A stretch of 64,000 nt of DNA from Aegilops tauschii subsp. strangulata (GCF_002575655.3 NC_053039.3:220429622-220493621); one strand, 5' to 3'; positions 10,915 through 23,169 are shown, counted from the first letter of the stretch. Notes: generated from the sequence alone by a model not told the origin. Translations and numbers: made by a program.

Positions 10915-11121
10915 AATCTACGCCAAATCAAGACATACCAAGTACCCAACATAAAACTCTCATCTCTTGCATTACATTATTCGCCATTTGCCTCTCGTTT
11001 TCCTCTCCCTCACTTCTAAAACTATTTTCAAAAAGATATGCCTTTTTCTTCGCCCCTCTTCCGGTCGTCTTTTTTGTTTGCTTTTTGTGTGCTTCTGTGT
11101 CGGATTGCTTGCTTTGTCACG

Positions 11122-13230
11122 ATGGCTCAATAGAATACCAAATTGTGTGACTTTTCCAATACTAATAACAATGATTTTATTAGTACTCCGATTGCTCCTG
11201 ACACTAGTGCGGAATCTTATGAAATTAATGCCGCTTTGCTGAATCTTGTTATGAAATATCAATTTTCTGGCCTTCCTAGTGAAGATGCCGCATCCCATCT
11301 AAATAATTTAGTTGAGTTGTGTGATGTGCAAAAGAATAAAGATGTGGATAATGATATTGTTAAATTGAAGCTATTTCCGTTCTCACTTCGAGATCGTGCT
11401 AAAACTTGGTTTTCATCTTTGCCTAAAAATAGTATTGATTCATGGAATAAGTGTAAAGATGCTTTTATTTCCAAGTACTTTACTCCCGCTAAGATCATCT
11501 CCCTTAGGAACGATATTATGAACTTTAAGCAACTTGATCATGAACATGCTGCACAACCTTGGGAGTGGATGAAATTGATTATATGAAATTTCCCTACTCA
11601 TGGTTTGAATTTGTGGATGATTATACAAATTTTTTATGCCAACTTGAATTTTGCTTCTAGAAATCTTTTAGATTCGGCCGCAGGAGGTAATTTTATAGAA
11701 ATTACTTTAGGAGAATCTACTAAACTCCTAGATAATATTATGGTTAATTATTCTCAATGGCATACTGAAAGATCTTCCACTAGTAAAAAAGTGCATGCGA
11801 TTGAAGAGATTAATGTTATGAGTGGAAAGATGCACGAGCTTATGAAATTATTTGCTAGCAAGAGTGCTTCTATTGATCCTAATGATATGCCTTTGTCTAC
11901 TTTGATTGAAAATAATAATGAATCTATGGACGTGAATTTTGTTGGTCGGAACAATTTTGGTAATAACGCGTATAGAGGTAATTTTAATCCTAGGCCATTT
12001 CCTAGTAATTCCTCTAATAATTATGGTAATTCCTACAAAAATTCTTATGGAAATTATAATAAGATGCCCTTTGATTTTGAGAATAGTGTTAAATATTTTA
12101 TGAGTTCGCAAAAGAATTTCAATGCTTTGGTTGAATGAAAATTGCTTAAGATTGATGATTTGGCTAGGAATGTGGATAGAATTTCTCTTGATGTTGATTC
12201 TTTGAAAATTAGATCTATTCCACCAAAGCATGATATCTATGAATCTATAAAGTCTATGAGAATCTCCATTGATGAGTGCAAAGAAAGAACCGCTAAGATG
12301 CGTGCTAAGCGAGATTGGTTTGTAAAAGCATGTTCTTCTAGTTTTTGTGAAAATAATGATGAAGATCTTAAAGTGATTGAGGTGACTGCTACTGAATCTT
12401 TGTTTTCCAATATAAATCTTGATAAACACGGGACCGAAGATGAGTCAACTTTAGTTAAAATGCGTCCCAATGATTCGGAGTTTTTAGATCTAGATGCAAA
12501 AATTGATAAAAGTGGGATTGGAGAGGTCAAAACTTTAAGTTTCGATGAACCCACTCTTTTGGATTTCAAGGAATTTAATTATGATAAATGTTCTTTAATA
12601 GATTGTATTTCCTTTTTGCAATCCATGTTGAATTCTCCTCATGCTTATGATCAAAACAAAGCTTTTACTAAACATATCGTTGATGCTATGATGCAATCTT
12701 TTGAAGAAAAGCTTGAATTAGAAGTTTCTATCCCCAGAAAACTTTATGATGAGTGGGAACCTACTATTAAGATTAAGACTAAAGATTATGAGTGCCTTGC
12801 TTTGTGTGATTTGGGTGCTAGCGTTTCCACGATTCCAAAAACTTTATGTGATGTGTTAGGTTTTCGTGAATTTGATGATTGTTCTTTAAATTTGCATCTT
12901 GCAGATTCTACTATTAAGTAACCTATGAGAAGGATTAATGATGTTCTTATTGTTGCAAATAGGAATTATGTGCCCGTAGATTTCATTTTTCTTGATATAG
13001 ATTGCAATCCTACATGTCCTATTATTCTTGGTAGACCTTTCCTTAGAACGATTGGTGCAATTGTTGATATGAAAGAAGGAAACATTAAATTTCAATTTCC
13101 GTTAAGGAAAGGCATGGAACACTTTCCTAGAAAGAAAATTAAGTTTCCATATGAATCTATTATGAGAGCTACTTATGGATTGCATACCAAAGATGACAAT
13201 ACCTATTTCTATTTGTGTTTTTATGCCTAG
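11122..13230 (+). pseudogene. Athila-type Gag-protease with four in-frame stops
   Basis: One frame runs from ATG 11122 to the stop at 13230, about 700 codons, broken only by stops at 11131 (TAG, codon 4), 11584 (TGA), 12136 (TGA) and 12919 (TAA). There is no frameshift. The Gag core contains WFSSLPKNSIDSW and FISKYFTP; then come RNLLDSAAGG, TKLLDNIMVNYSQWHTERSS and the linker AIEEINVMSGKMHELMK. A Asn/Tyr-rich stretch follows (about residues 280-315). The protease part has LCDLGASVSTIPKTL and PIILGRPFLRTIGAIVDM. At least the TGA at 11584 and the TAG at 11131 fit C-to-T changes of Arg and Gln codons. Pol is not attached: the frame ends normally after the protease and an 80-residue tail. Confidence 0.85.
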
Positions 13231-13866
13231 CTAAGGGCGTTAAACAATAGCGCTTGTTGGGAGGAAACCCAATTTTATTTTTGTTCTTTGCTTTTTGGTT
13301 CTGTTTTTCAATAAATAATTCATATAGCCTCTAGTTAGATGTGTTTTTGTGATTTAATTAATGTTTGTGCCAAGTAAGACCTTTGGGATGGCTTATGGTG
13401 ATAGTTGTTTTGATCTTGCTGAAAAACAGAAACTTTTGCGTCCAGGAAAATGATTTTCATTTTTTCAGAAGCGTGATTTTGATTTGATTCTTTCTGAAAA
13501 ATATTGGTACACAAATTTACCAGGTTTTCATAATGTTTCAGAATTTTTGGAGTTACAGAAGTATTCGAGAGTTACATATTACTATAGACTGTTCTGTTTT
13601 CGATAGATTACATTTTCTATGTGTTGTTTGCTTATTTTGATGAATCTATGGGTAGTATCAGGGGGTATGAACCATGGAAAAGTTGGAATATAGTAGATAT
13701 TACACCAATATAAATAAAGAATGAGCTCACAACAGTACCAAAACTGGTGATTTATTTTCTTATACTAACAGAGCTTATGAGATTTTCTGTTGAGTTTTGT
13801 GTTGTGAAGTTTTCATGTTTTGGGTAAGGATTAGATGGACTATGGAATAAGGAGTGGCAAGAGCCT

Positions 13867-13952
13867 AAGCTTGGGGATGGCCAAGGCACCCCAAGGTAAT
13901 ATTCAAGGACAACCAAGATCCTAAGCTTGGGGATGCTCCGGAAGGCATCCCC
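13867..13952 (+). promoter_or_regulatory. PPT-like motifs with GGGGATGC hairpin in D
   Basis: AAGCTTGGGGATG occurs at 13867 and 13923. The second is part of a perfect hairpin: GGGGATGC (13929-13936) pairs with GCATCCCC (13945-13952). The same word forms the genuine PPT beside the 3' LTR in C and, in variant form, in D. Confidence 0.6.
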
Positions 13953-14130
13953 TCTTTCGTCTTCGTCTATCGGTAACTTTACTTGAGGCTATATTTTTAT
14001 TCACCACATGATATGTGTTTTGCTTGGAGCGTATTATATGATTTGAGTCTTTAATTTTTATTTTGCCACAATCATCCTCTCTGTACTCACCTTTTGAGAG
14101 GGACACACATGAATCGTGATTTATTAGAAT

Positions 14131-14270
14131 ACTCTATGTGCTTCACTTATATCTTTTGAGCTAGGCAATTTTGCTCTAGTGCTTCACTTATATCTTTTTA
14201 GAGCATGGCGGTGGTTTTATTTTATAGAAATTATTGAACTCTCATGCTTCACTTATATTATTTTGAGAGT
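14131..14270 (+). ncRNA. Three stem-loops with conserved loop in D
   Basis: The loop word GTGCTTCACTTATAT or ATGCTTCACTTATAT occurs three times. Copy 2 has a perfect 7-bp stem TGCTCTA (14172-14178) with TAGAGCA (14199-14205). Copy 3 has ACTCTCA (14238-14244) with TGAGAGT (14264-14270). Copy 1 (14131-14160) keeps only CTC/GAG. The stems differ in sequence but still pair. I call this a structured RNA element, not a separate gene. Confidence 0.55.
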
Positions 14271-16033
14271 CTCCAAATATCATGGTAATTTGCTTTGGTT
14301 ATAAATTTAGTCCTAATATGATAGACATCCAAGAGGGGTATAATAAAAATTTCATATAAAGTGCATTGAATACTATGAGAAGTTTGATTCCTTATGATTG
14401 TTTTGAGATATAAAGATTGTGATATTAGAGTCATGCTAGTAAGTAATTGTGGATTGTAGAAATACTTGTGTTAAAGTTTGTGATTCCCGTAGCATGCACG
14501 TATGGTGAACCGTTATGTGATGAAGTCGGAGCATGATTTATTTATTGATTGGCTTCCTTACAAGTGGCGGTCGGGGATGAGCGATGGTCTTTTCCTACCA
14601 ATCTATCCCCCTAGGAGCATGCGCGTAGTACTTCGTTTCGATAACTAATATAATTTTGCAATAAGTAGGTGAGTTCTGTATGAACAATGTTGAGTCCATG
14701 GATTATACGCACTCTCATCCTTCCACCATTGCTAGCCTCTCTAGTACCGCGCAACTTTCGCTGGTACCATACACCCACCATATACCTTCCTCAAAACAGC
14801 CACCATATCTACTTATTATGGCATTTTCATAGCCATTCCAAGATATATTGCCATGCAACTTTACACCATTCAGTTTGTTATGACACATTCCATCATTGTC
14901 ATATTGCTTTGCATGATCATGTAGTTGACATCGTATTTTTTGGCAAAGCCACCTTTCATAATTCTTACATACATGTCACTCTTGATTCATTGCACATGCC
15001 GGTACACCGCCGGAGGCATTCATATAGAGTCATTTTGTTCTAAGTATCTAGTTGTAATTCTTGAGTTGTAAGTAAATAAAAGTGTGTTGATCTTCATTAT
15101 TAGAGCATTGTCCCATGTGAGGAAAGGATGATGGAGACTATGATTCCCCCACAAGTCGGGATGAGACTCCAGACGAAAAATAAATAAATAAAGAGAAAAA
15201 AGAGGCCAAAGTGCCCAAAATTGAAAAAATGAGAGAAAAGAGAGAAGGGGCAATGTTACTATCCTTTTTCTCCACACTTGTGCTTCAAAGTAGCACCATG
15301 ATCTTCATGATAGGGAGTCTCCTATGTTGTCACTTTCATATACTAGTGGGAATTTTTCATTATAGAACTTGGCTTGTATATTCCAATGATGGGCTTCCTC
15401 AAATTGCCCTAGGTCTTCATGAGCAAGCGAGTTGGATGCACACCCACTTAGTTTCTTTTCGAGCTTTCATAAATTTATAGCTCTAGTGCATCCGTTGCAT
15501 GGCAATCCCTACTCACTCACATTGATATCTATTGATGGGCATCTCCATAGCCCGTTGATACGCCTAGTTGATGTGAGACTATCTCCTTCTTTTTGTCTTC
15601 TCCACAACCACCATATTCTATTCCACCTATAGTGCTATGTCCATGGCTCACGACCATGTATTGCGTGAAAGTTGAAAAAGTTTGAGAACATCAAAAGTAT
15701 GAAACAATTGCTTGGCTTGTCATTGGGGTTGTGCATGATTTGAATATTTTGTGTGATGAAGATGGAGCATAGCCAGACTATATGATTTTGTAGGGATAAG
15801 CTTTCTTTGGCCATGTTATTTTGAGAAGACATAATTGCCTTGTTAGTATGCTTGAAGTATTATTGTTTTTATGTCAATATTAAACTTTTGTTTTGAACCT
15901 TATGGATCTGAACATTCATGCCACAATAAAGAAATTTTACATGGATAAATATGTTAGGTAGCATTCCACATCAAATTTTTTGTTTTACCATCTACCTACT
16001 CGAGGACGAGCAGGAATTAAGCTTTGGGATGCT

Positions 16034-17587
16034 TGATACGTCTCCAACGTATCTATAATTTCTTATTGTTCCATGCTATTATATTATCTATTTTGGATGT
16101 TTTATATGCATTAATACACTATTTTATATTATTTTTGGGACTAACTTATTAACTTAGAACCAAGTGCCAGTTTCTGTTTTTTCCTTGTTTTTGAGTTTCG
16201 CAGAAAAGGAATACCAAACAGAATAAAACCTTCACGATGATTTTTCTTGGACCAGAGGACACCCAGGAGACTTGGAGATCAAGTCGGAAGAGCCACGAGG
16301 CGGCCACAAGGGGGGAGGGCGCGTCCCCCTGCCTTGTGGGCCCCTCGTGACTCCCCTGACCTAATTCCGCCTCCTATATATTCACATACATTCCCAAACC
16401 ACCAGAAGGATACACGAAAACACTTTCCACCGCCGCAACCTTCTGTTCCCATGAGATCCCATCTAGGGGCCTTTTCCGGCATCCTGTCAAAGGGGGATTC
16501 GATCACGGAGGGCTTATACATCAACTCTATTGCCCTTCTGATGAAGCGTGAGTAGTTTACCTCAGACCTACCGGTCCATTGCTAGTAGCTAGATGGCTTC
16601 TTCTCTCTCTTTGATTTTCAGTACCATGTTCTCATCGATGTTCTTGGAGATCTATCCGATGTAATCTTCTTTTGCGTTGTGTTTGTCGAGATCCGATGAA
16701 TTGTGGATTTGTGATCAGCTTATCTATGAATATTATTTTAATCTTCTCTGAATTCTTTTATGCATGATTTTATATCTTTGTAATTCTCTTCGAACTATCT
16801 GTTTGCTTTGGCCAACTAGATTGGTTTTTCTTGTAATGGGAGAAGTGCTTAGCTTTGGGTTCAATCTTGCGGTGTCCTTTCCCAGTGATAGTAGGGGCAG
16901 CAAGGCACGTATTGTATTGTTTCCATCGAGGATAAAAAGATGGGGTTTCCATCATATTGCTTGCATTTATTCCTCTACATCATGTCATCTTACTTAATGC
17001 GTTACTCTGTTCTTCATGAACTTAATACTCTAGATGCAGCCAGGAGTCGGTAGATGTGTGGAGTAATAGTAGTAGATGTAGGCAGGAGTCGGTCTACTTG
17101 ACACGGCGTGATGACTATATATCATAATCATTGCCATAGATATCATCATAACTTTGCGCTTTTCTATCAATTGCTCGACAGTTATTTGTTCACCCATCGT
17201 ATTTTTTGCTATCTTGAGAGAAGCCTCTAGTGAAACTATGGCTCCCGGGTCTATTTTCAATCATATAAGTTTCCGATCTACTATTTTGCAATCTTTTACT
17301 TTCCAATCTATAAACCAAAAACCCAAAAATATTTACTTTACCTTTTGTTTAGTTTCATCTATCTCTATCGGATCTCACTTTTGCAAGTGACCGTGAAGGG
17401 ATTGACAACCCCTTTATCGCGTTGGGTGCAAGTTGTTTGATTGTTTGTGCAGGTATTGGTGATTTGTGCGTTGTCTCCTACTGGATTGATACCTTGGTTC
17501 TCTAAGTGAGGGAAATACTTATCTCTACTTTGCTGCATCACCCTTTCCTCTTCAAGGAAAAAACCAACGCAAGCTCAAGAAGTAAGA
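16034..17587 (+). repeat. 3' LTR of element D (1554 bp)
   Basis: It starts TGATACGTCTCCAACGTATC after the PPT and ends AGTAAGA (5' copy AGTAGCA), followed by the TSD ACGCG. The terminal CA is mutated to GA in this copy. Scattered substitutions and small indels against the 5' LTR show it is not a recent insertion. Confidence 0.92.
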
Positions 17588-18086
17588 ACGCGTAGGCGTA
17601 AACCTTGCGATCAACATTTTGTCTCTTGCTATCTTGCTTGGGAAAGGATGTTTCCCTTTCAGCCTTTTGGGAGCCGCTTGTGAGCCAAAGGGGACCCCCG
17701 GAGCATCGCGCATCAGGGGCTCTTACTAGACCTTGGGCTTCTCACCTCCTGGCCTTGACCACGGCATCGTGACCTGACATACCAGCGACGGTTGAAGCTT
17801 GCCTGGGGACTGGGTCCTACCGGCGTAGAGAACTAAGCTACCGTGAGGATGAAAGGGGGAACCGTGCCACAACAAGAAGCGTAAATGCGGCATTGATTGG
17901 AAATAATAAGCATTAAGGCAAAAGCATCACAATTTCTACATACCCCTATGGGGCCCTTCATGGTTTTCTATGGGAACGAAGCAAAATGAAAAGGATCTCC
18001 CAATGACTGCGGCCTAAACAACATCGCCCACGGCGTCAGGCTGGCACTAGCCTCCACTAGGCTCGGTTGCGCTGACGCGGCGGCTC
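17588..18086 (+). other. Element E, third segment (spacer and 3' end of the antisense ORF)
   Basis: It starts with the second TSD copy of D and ends at the CACTA TSD (CTC, 18084-18086). It holds a diverged copy of the 9010-9250 repeat. On the minus strand, 18086-18057 encodes the last residues (E-P-P-R-Q-R-N-R-A) and TAG stop of the antisense ORF whose body is at 35478-36204. Confidence 0.75.
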
Positions 18087-18115
18087 CACTACAAAAAAAA
18101 GACACATCCGTGACA
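18087..18115 (+). repeat. Left terminal inverted repeat of the CACTA element
   Basis: CACTACAAAAAAAAGACACA, then TCCGTGACA. The right end on the minus strand reads CACTACAAAAAATACACTTC, then TGTGATGA. The first 12 bases are identical and the rest is similar with a two-base gap. Confidence 0.9.
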
Positions 18116-18584
18116 TTTTGGGCCGAACGAATTTTTTTTCCTGTCATACTTACGACAATAATTGTGACAAAACACGGTATCATCATATATGTGGTGGGGT
18201 CCTACTTCTATGACAAAAATTCATGACAGAAAATGGGCTTTTCATCCTGGGCGGGCCGGAGACGTAGCTGCATGACATTCTTTGGGTCGTCCATGACGGA
18301 AAAAACCGTGGTAGAAGCGAGGGCGAGGAAAATATCGGGGTGTTCCCGGTTACGATGGGTGGTCGGGGCCGAGCGATGCGCGTTTCTCTCATACACGCAC
18401 GCGCGTGGGTGCGAGGCGTTGGGCTCTAACTGAACCCGAGCGAGGCGTTGGGCTCTAACTGAACTCGAGCGATTGCACTGCAGGCTACGCGTTACTGAAC
18501 CCGAGCGATTGATCGATGGCTGTTAACTGAACCCGATCGAGCGATTCCTTTGCTACTGCTGCTAATTGAAGCCGATCGATGCTG
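18116..18584. other. Left subterminal region of the CACTA element
   Basis: No gene. It contains short dispersed motifs such as ATGACAGAAAA and GTGACAAAACACG that reappear near the right end (about 35330-35450). From 18420 the word AACTGAACCCGAGCGA is repeated four times. Confidence 0.6.
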
Positions 18585-19085
18585 CCTCTGGATGAACAGT
18601 GAGCGTTGCTGGGGGGTTTGGATGAACAGTTCCCGGTTGGGGTGGATGAACAGGAACCCGTGGTGTTGCCTCTGGATGAACAGTGAGCGTTGCTGCGGGG
18701 GTTTGGATGAACAGTTCCCGGTGGGGGTGGATGAACAGGACCCCGTGGTGTTGCCTCTGGATGAACAGGACCCCGATCGATCGAGCCGGTTGGGGCTGGA
18801 TGAACAGGACCCCGTGGAGGGCTGGATGAACAGGACCACCCCGTGGAGGGCTGGATGAACAGTAGACGGTGGAGGGCTGGATGAACAGTAGCCCGTGGAG
18901 GGGTGGTTGAACAGGAGCCCATGGAGAGGGCTGGTTGAACAGTAGCCGGTGGAGTAGCGCGCGGTGGAGGCTGGATGAACAGGAGCCCGTGGATGAACAG
19001 TCACAGGTGGAGGCTGGAGGAGGTTGATGGTGGATGAACAGTAGCCCGTGGAGGCTGGAGGGGGTCGACGGTGGAGATGAACAGT
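18585..19085. repeat. Subterminal tandem array, TGGATGAACAG unit
   Basis: About 17 copies of GGATGAACAG(G/T), spaced mostly 21-40 bp, with spacer words CCCGTGGAGG and TTCCCGG. Long ORFs in both strands here are read-through of the repeat and are not genes. Such arrays bind transposase in CACTA elements. Confidence 0.8.
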
Positions 19086-19690
19086 ATCCCGTGGAGTCCC
19101 ATTTTGGGGTACGCCACACCCCTCCCAATGAACAGGACCCCCGTTTCGACCGTAGCGCTCCAACGAAAGTCTGTTTCCTCCGTTTTGCGGTACGCCACAC
19201 CCCTGCCGATCAACAGGACCCCCGTTTCGACCGTAGGAGGTCTGTTTCCTCCGTTTTGTGGTATGCCAGACCCCTCCCGATGAACAGGATCCCGTTTCGA
19301 CCGTGGCCGATCGAACACAAGGCCGTTTCCTCCGTTCTGCGGTACGCCAGGCCTCGTTTCCATCAGCTGTTCCGTCCAAGCCCTCCCGATGAACACGACG
19401 ACGCATTCCGTTCCGACCCAGCCGGTTGGCTCCCCATGAACACGACGACGACGCAGTTTCTCCGTTTCGACCCAGCCATGTACACGAGCCCTGGCCGTAC
19501 GTATGCGCGAGTAGGCGTTCGAGACCCTGCCCATTTGTACGTATGTGGCCGTATTTTCTTTCTTGCACACTAGCCACTGTACATACGTGTACATGCTACG
19601 TGCGCGCCTCTACTACGACACGTGCGCGCCTCTACATCGACCAGTATGTACGTACACGTTCGCGACCAGAATGACAACGCTACGTATGCT
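19086..19690. repeat. Second left array, about 65-bp unit, and GC-rich spacer
   Basis: Four diverged copies of a unit containing CCGTTTCGACCGTAG, TTTCCTCCGTTTTGCGGTA and CGCCACACCCCTCCC, each with one GAACAGGA motif. From 19480 to 19690 there is spacer rich in TACGTACG-type words, with no gene. Confidence 0.65.
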
Positions 19691-21560
19691 TCGACCAGGT
19701 GGGTCCCGACTGTCAGGCACTTCCTTGCCTGCGAAGATGTAGCTGGTGGGTCCCAGTAGTCAGGGGGCGAATCATTTTTTTTGCCCGGACGCACTTCCTT
19801 GCGTGCGAAGATGTAGCTGGTGGGTCCCAGCAGTCAGGGGGAAACGTTTTTTTCGTGAAATACGGTGGCCCGTCCGGTGGGTCCCCGCTGTCAGGTGGAG
19901 GAATAATTAATTTGCGTGTAATAAGGAGGCACTTCCTTGCTGCGGCCGTGGACCCAGCTGTCAGCCTCTCCATGTACAGTCCACGTCCGATGGAAGCCGT
20001 TCCTTGACCACGTTGACCATGCCACGCCGAGAGCACCAGGGCGGTGGATGACGGCGAGACCTAGGAAGGGGACGACAGGGAGCCGAGGAAGACGTGGCAG
20101 TGGAAGCCCGCGCGGAGAGGAGTACGAGGGTTCACTGGTTCGGCTGCGGTGTGAGGCTGCCGTCGCCGCAGAATAACAGGGGGTGTGGGTGAGTAGAGGG
20201 ATGGCCCGGCCAGCGGTGGGAGTAGTAGGGGGCGGTGAGGCCTCCGCGGCATCATAACCGGCCACGGGAGGCAGGAGCACGCGGCACGACTGACGCTGGT
20301 TTGGGCGGCTGGAGCAAGAAGACCAGAGGTTGAAGAAGCACTACGACCGTTGGATGGACATCGTACGGTCACTGGACCTAGAATCATTCATATTGACTAA
20401 GTTGACAAAGCCCTCCATCCCCGTCAACTTAGTAGGCCCACAAGTCAGCCTCCCACCAAGGTGGGTCCCAGCTAGCAGGGGGAGTATTCATTTTTTTCTG
20501 CGTAATAAGGAGGCACTTCCGGTGGGTCCGAGCTGACAGCGGGGGGAACGTTTTTTTTCGCGAAATACGGTAACCCGTCCGGTGGGTCCCAACAGTCAGG
20601 GGGGAAACGTTTTTTCGCAAAATACGATGGCCTGTCCGGTGGGTCCCTGCTGTTAGGTGGAGGAATCATTATTTTCCGCGTAATAAGGAGGCACTTCCTT
20701 GTTGCGGCTGTGGACCCAGCTGTCAGCCTCTCCATGTACAGTACACTTCCAATGGAAGTCGTTCCTTGACCACGTTGATCACGCCGCGTTCCGTTGCATG
20801 CATGCATCCATGGGTGTGGTGCGTCCCCACTGTCAGCCTCTCACGTACAGTCATCTTCCGATGACTCTCGGTTGTTGACCATGTTGACCACACCGTGTCG
20901 AGCGCACCAAAGGCCGGTGGACGATGGCGAGGCCCCAGACTGGAACGACCCGGAGATGGGGAAGACAGGGCAGTGGAGTCGCAGATGGAGAGGAGTGGGA
21001 AACTTGACTGGTTCGGGTGCGCGGCAGCACAGCCGCGGTGCCGCCCACGGGAGACAAGAGCAAGAACAGAGGTTGAAGAAGGAGCACGGCTGTTGGATTA
21101 ACATCCAACGGTCCAGCTGCTAGAATCATTTGTTGATTAAGTTGACAAATCCCTACGTACATGTCCGCTTAGTAGGCCCACAAGTCAGCCACCAAATCTG
21201 ACGGGTCCCAGCTGTCAACGGGAGGAATAATTTTTTTCACATAACAAGGAGATACTTCCTTCCGTGCGAAGGTACAGTCGGTGGGTCCCAGCTGTCAGGT
21301 GGAGGAAACATTTTTTCAGCTTAATAAGGAGGAACTTTCCTTGCGTGCGACCATGGACCTCGTGGGTCCCAGCCGTCAGGCTCTCCACGTACAGTCCTCT
21401 TCCGATGACTCTCGTTTGTTGACCACGCCGCACCGAGCGCAGCGAGGCGGTGGACGACGGCGAGGCCCCGGAGGGGAACGACTCGGAGATGGGAAGACGC
21501 GGCAGTGGAGTCGTAGATTGAGTGGAGGAGAAGGGTTATAACTGGTTCTTGTGCAGCGTG
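19690..21560. repeat. Complex repeat block, GGTGGGTCCCAGCTGTCAG unit
   Basis: At least a dozen copies of GTGGGTCCC(A)GC(T)GTCAG, each followed by a purine and T-rich run, are spaced about 55-75 bp. They are embedded in a larger unit that occurs three times (near 19950-20400, 20700-21130 and 21340-21600) and includes GACCACGTTGACCA and GGTGGACGACGGCGAG. ORFs here are shadows of the repeat. Confidence 0.7.
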
Positions 21561-23169
21561 GGGCTGCAGTCGGTGGAGAATAACAGGAGGCGTGGAGGGG
21601 TGGAGGGATAGCCTGACCGGCGGTGGGGTAACACTTCGCAGCGATGCGTGCTAAGCAGAGCCGCTAGCCGCCGAAGGCCGGACCAGGTGGTCCCGGCGAT
21701 GCTGGAGGAAGAAGACGAGAGATTGAAGGTGCATGCCGACCAAGTTGACAACGCCCTGCGTAGTCTTCGACCTATTGGCCCACATGTCACCCTGCAAAAA
21801 TGTGGCATATATTTAACCCATGTTTTCTAGAATGTATAGTCCATTTGCTGGGCTGGGTGAACAAATAATTTTGCGTCAATGCGGACCATTTATATTATCT
21901 AAGAAATCCCAGCCCATTTGCACTTCCTTCAAATACACGAATTAGCTGGGCTCATTATATATATAATGTTATGTTAGAAAGAGCAATTAATATCAAAAAT
22001 AAACCGTAGAGGCACATTTTTTATATACATAATTAAAAAATTAGCGAGTTATTGCTTAAAAAATGAGTGCGTTATTATTACATTGGTCCTTAAAATATTC
22101 GCAAGATTTTGTACGCAATCACCAGGATTTTCCTTGCCTATGAGTCAAAAACAACCAGGATTTTCCTTGCCAACTTCTGTTAAACATTTACTTTTATAAG
22201 TTAATAACACTGGGATGTTTTTGTTATGTATATATAAGTCTCTATAAAATATACGATAATAGTAATAATATAAATATATATAATGTGGTTAAAAAAATAC
22301 ATTGGGCTGCCGATCTTTAAGAAAAAGCCCATAGGCCGGTATGGACCTCAAAAAATAAGTTGAAACCACTGTCACCATATGTCGTGGGCTACACATGTTA
22401 AAATACAAAACCTAGACCTAGCTGATACTTGTTCGCCCTCTGGAAAAAAATGATACCAGATCCCCGAGCGAACTGGATTATAGAGGGGGTCGGCGGCACG
22501 ACTGAAGAAGCACATCAGGAGCGATTTTTTTCTTCAGTGGATGGCTCTCGATGGCGTTTTTTTTACTTGCCTCTGCACCATACAACTTGTATTTTTAGCC
22601 TCCCAGTCTGTGGTGGACCAGCAGCCCATTTGCTGGGTGGGCCAACCTACAGAAACCAGCACTCGATTTTTCATCAAGCCCCAAAAACAACGCAGTACTA
22701 TGTTTGTTTTGAGGCCGAAAACATTACGACAAGGGTTGAGCGGGGGAGGGGGCAAGACAGAGCAAAAAGATTAAAAAGAGCTGATGCGCCGTTGCTACCC
22801 TAACAAAGCAGTTGCAATTCTTCTCGGGAAGAAGGTGCGCCGTTGACACCCACACGTCACATACCCCACAGTAGGCATACTAACAAGTTCACACACAAGC
22901 ACAACAGAAAAGGTAAACATTCGTATCAAAGTCAGGTTCACAGGACACATATTCATAGCCAACATTCACTATCAACAACTCAAAAGATTCATATATACAC
23001 AAGTTCAGCATGTCTATGGATCCAAATGATTGATAGATCACACAACAATATTCATAGATAATTCATAAAAAAGATTCAGACATACACATGTTCAGTATGT
23101 TTATGCATCCAAATGATTGACATCACAGCCAATATGATCCATGGACGAACTTTAATTACCTAGGGTATA
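21561..23169. other. CACTA interior with no recognisable gene
   Basis: AT-rich from 21830 to 22330. CCAGGATTTTCCTTGCC is directly repeated at about 22121 and 22155. From 22840 a diverged direct repeat (GTTCAGCATGTCTATGGATC and GTTCAGTATGTTTATGCATC, both followed by CAAATGATTGA) lies about 88 bp apart. I see no domain in any frame. Confidence 0.5.

Larger units (their letters stand above)
13231..16033 (+). other. Non-coding 3' interior of D
   Basis: 2.8 kb with no credible ORF. It begins with a conserved GCTTGTTGGGAGGAAACCCAA motif just after the stop, also found after the ORF of B. It then has two AAGCTTGGGGATG motifs, three stem-loops, and ends with CTACTCGAGGACGAGCAGG and a PPT (about 16017-16033, ATTAAGCTTTGGGATGC). 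The same order is seen in B and C, which argues for function at the RNA level. Confidence 0.7.
9304..17587 (+). mobile_element. Element D: complete Athila-like element without pol
   Basis: 5' LTR 9304-10885, PBS 10897, Gag-protease pseudogene 11122-13230, non-coding tail 13231-16033, 3' LTR 16034-17587. The TSD ACGCG is at 9299-9303 and 17588-17592. The interior has no RT, RNase H or integrase, and the gene stops just after the protease, so D depends on a partner's enzymes. The Gag (RNLLDSAAGG, GESTKLLDN, YSQWHTERS) and protease (LCDLGASVSTIP) are of Athila type. Confidence 0.92.

Noticed and set aside
18585..19085. Regularly spaced repeats resembling a CRISPR array
   Set aside because: Units are diverged and spacing is irregular, there are no cas genes, and the position next to a CACTA end explains them.
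18492..19577. 361-codon minus-strand ORF in the CACTA left end
   Set aside because: It is read-through of the tandem GGATGAACAG array (repeated S-S-P-P-R-G-P-V-H-P-type peptide) and is open in several frames.
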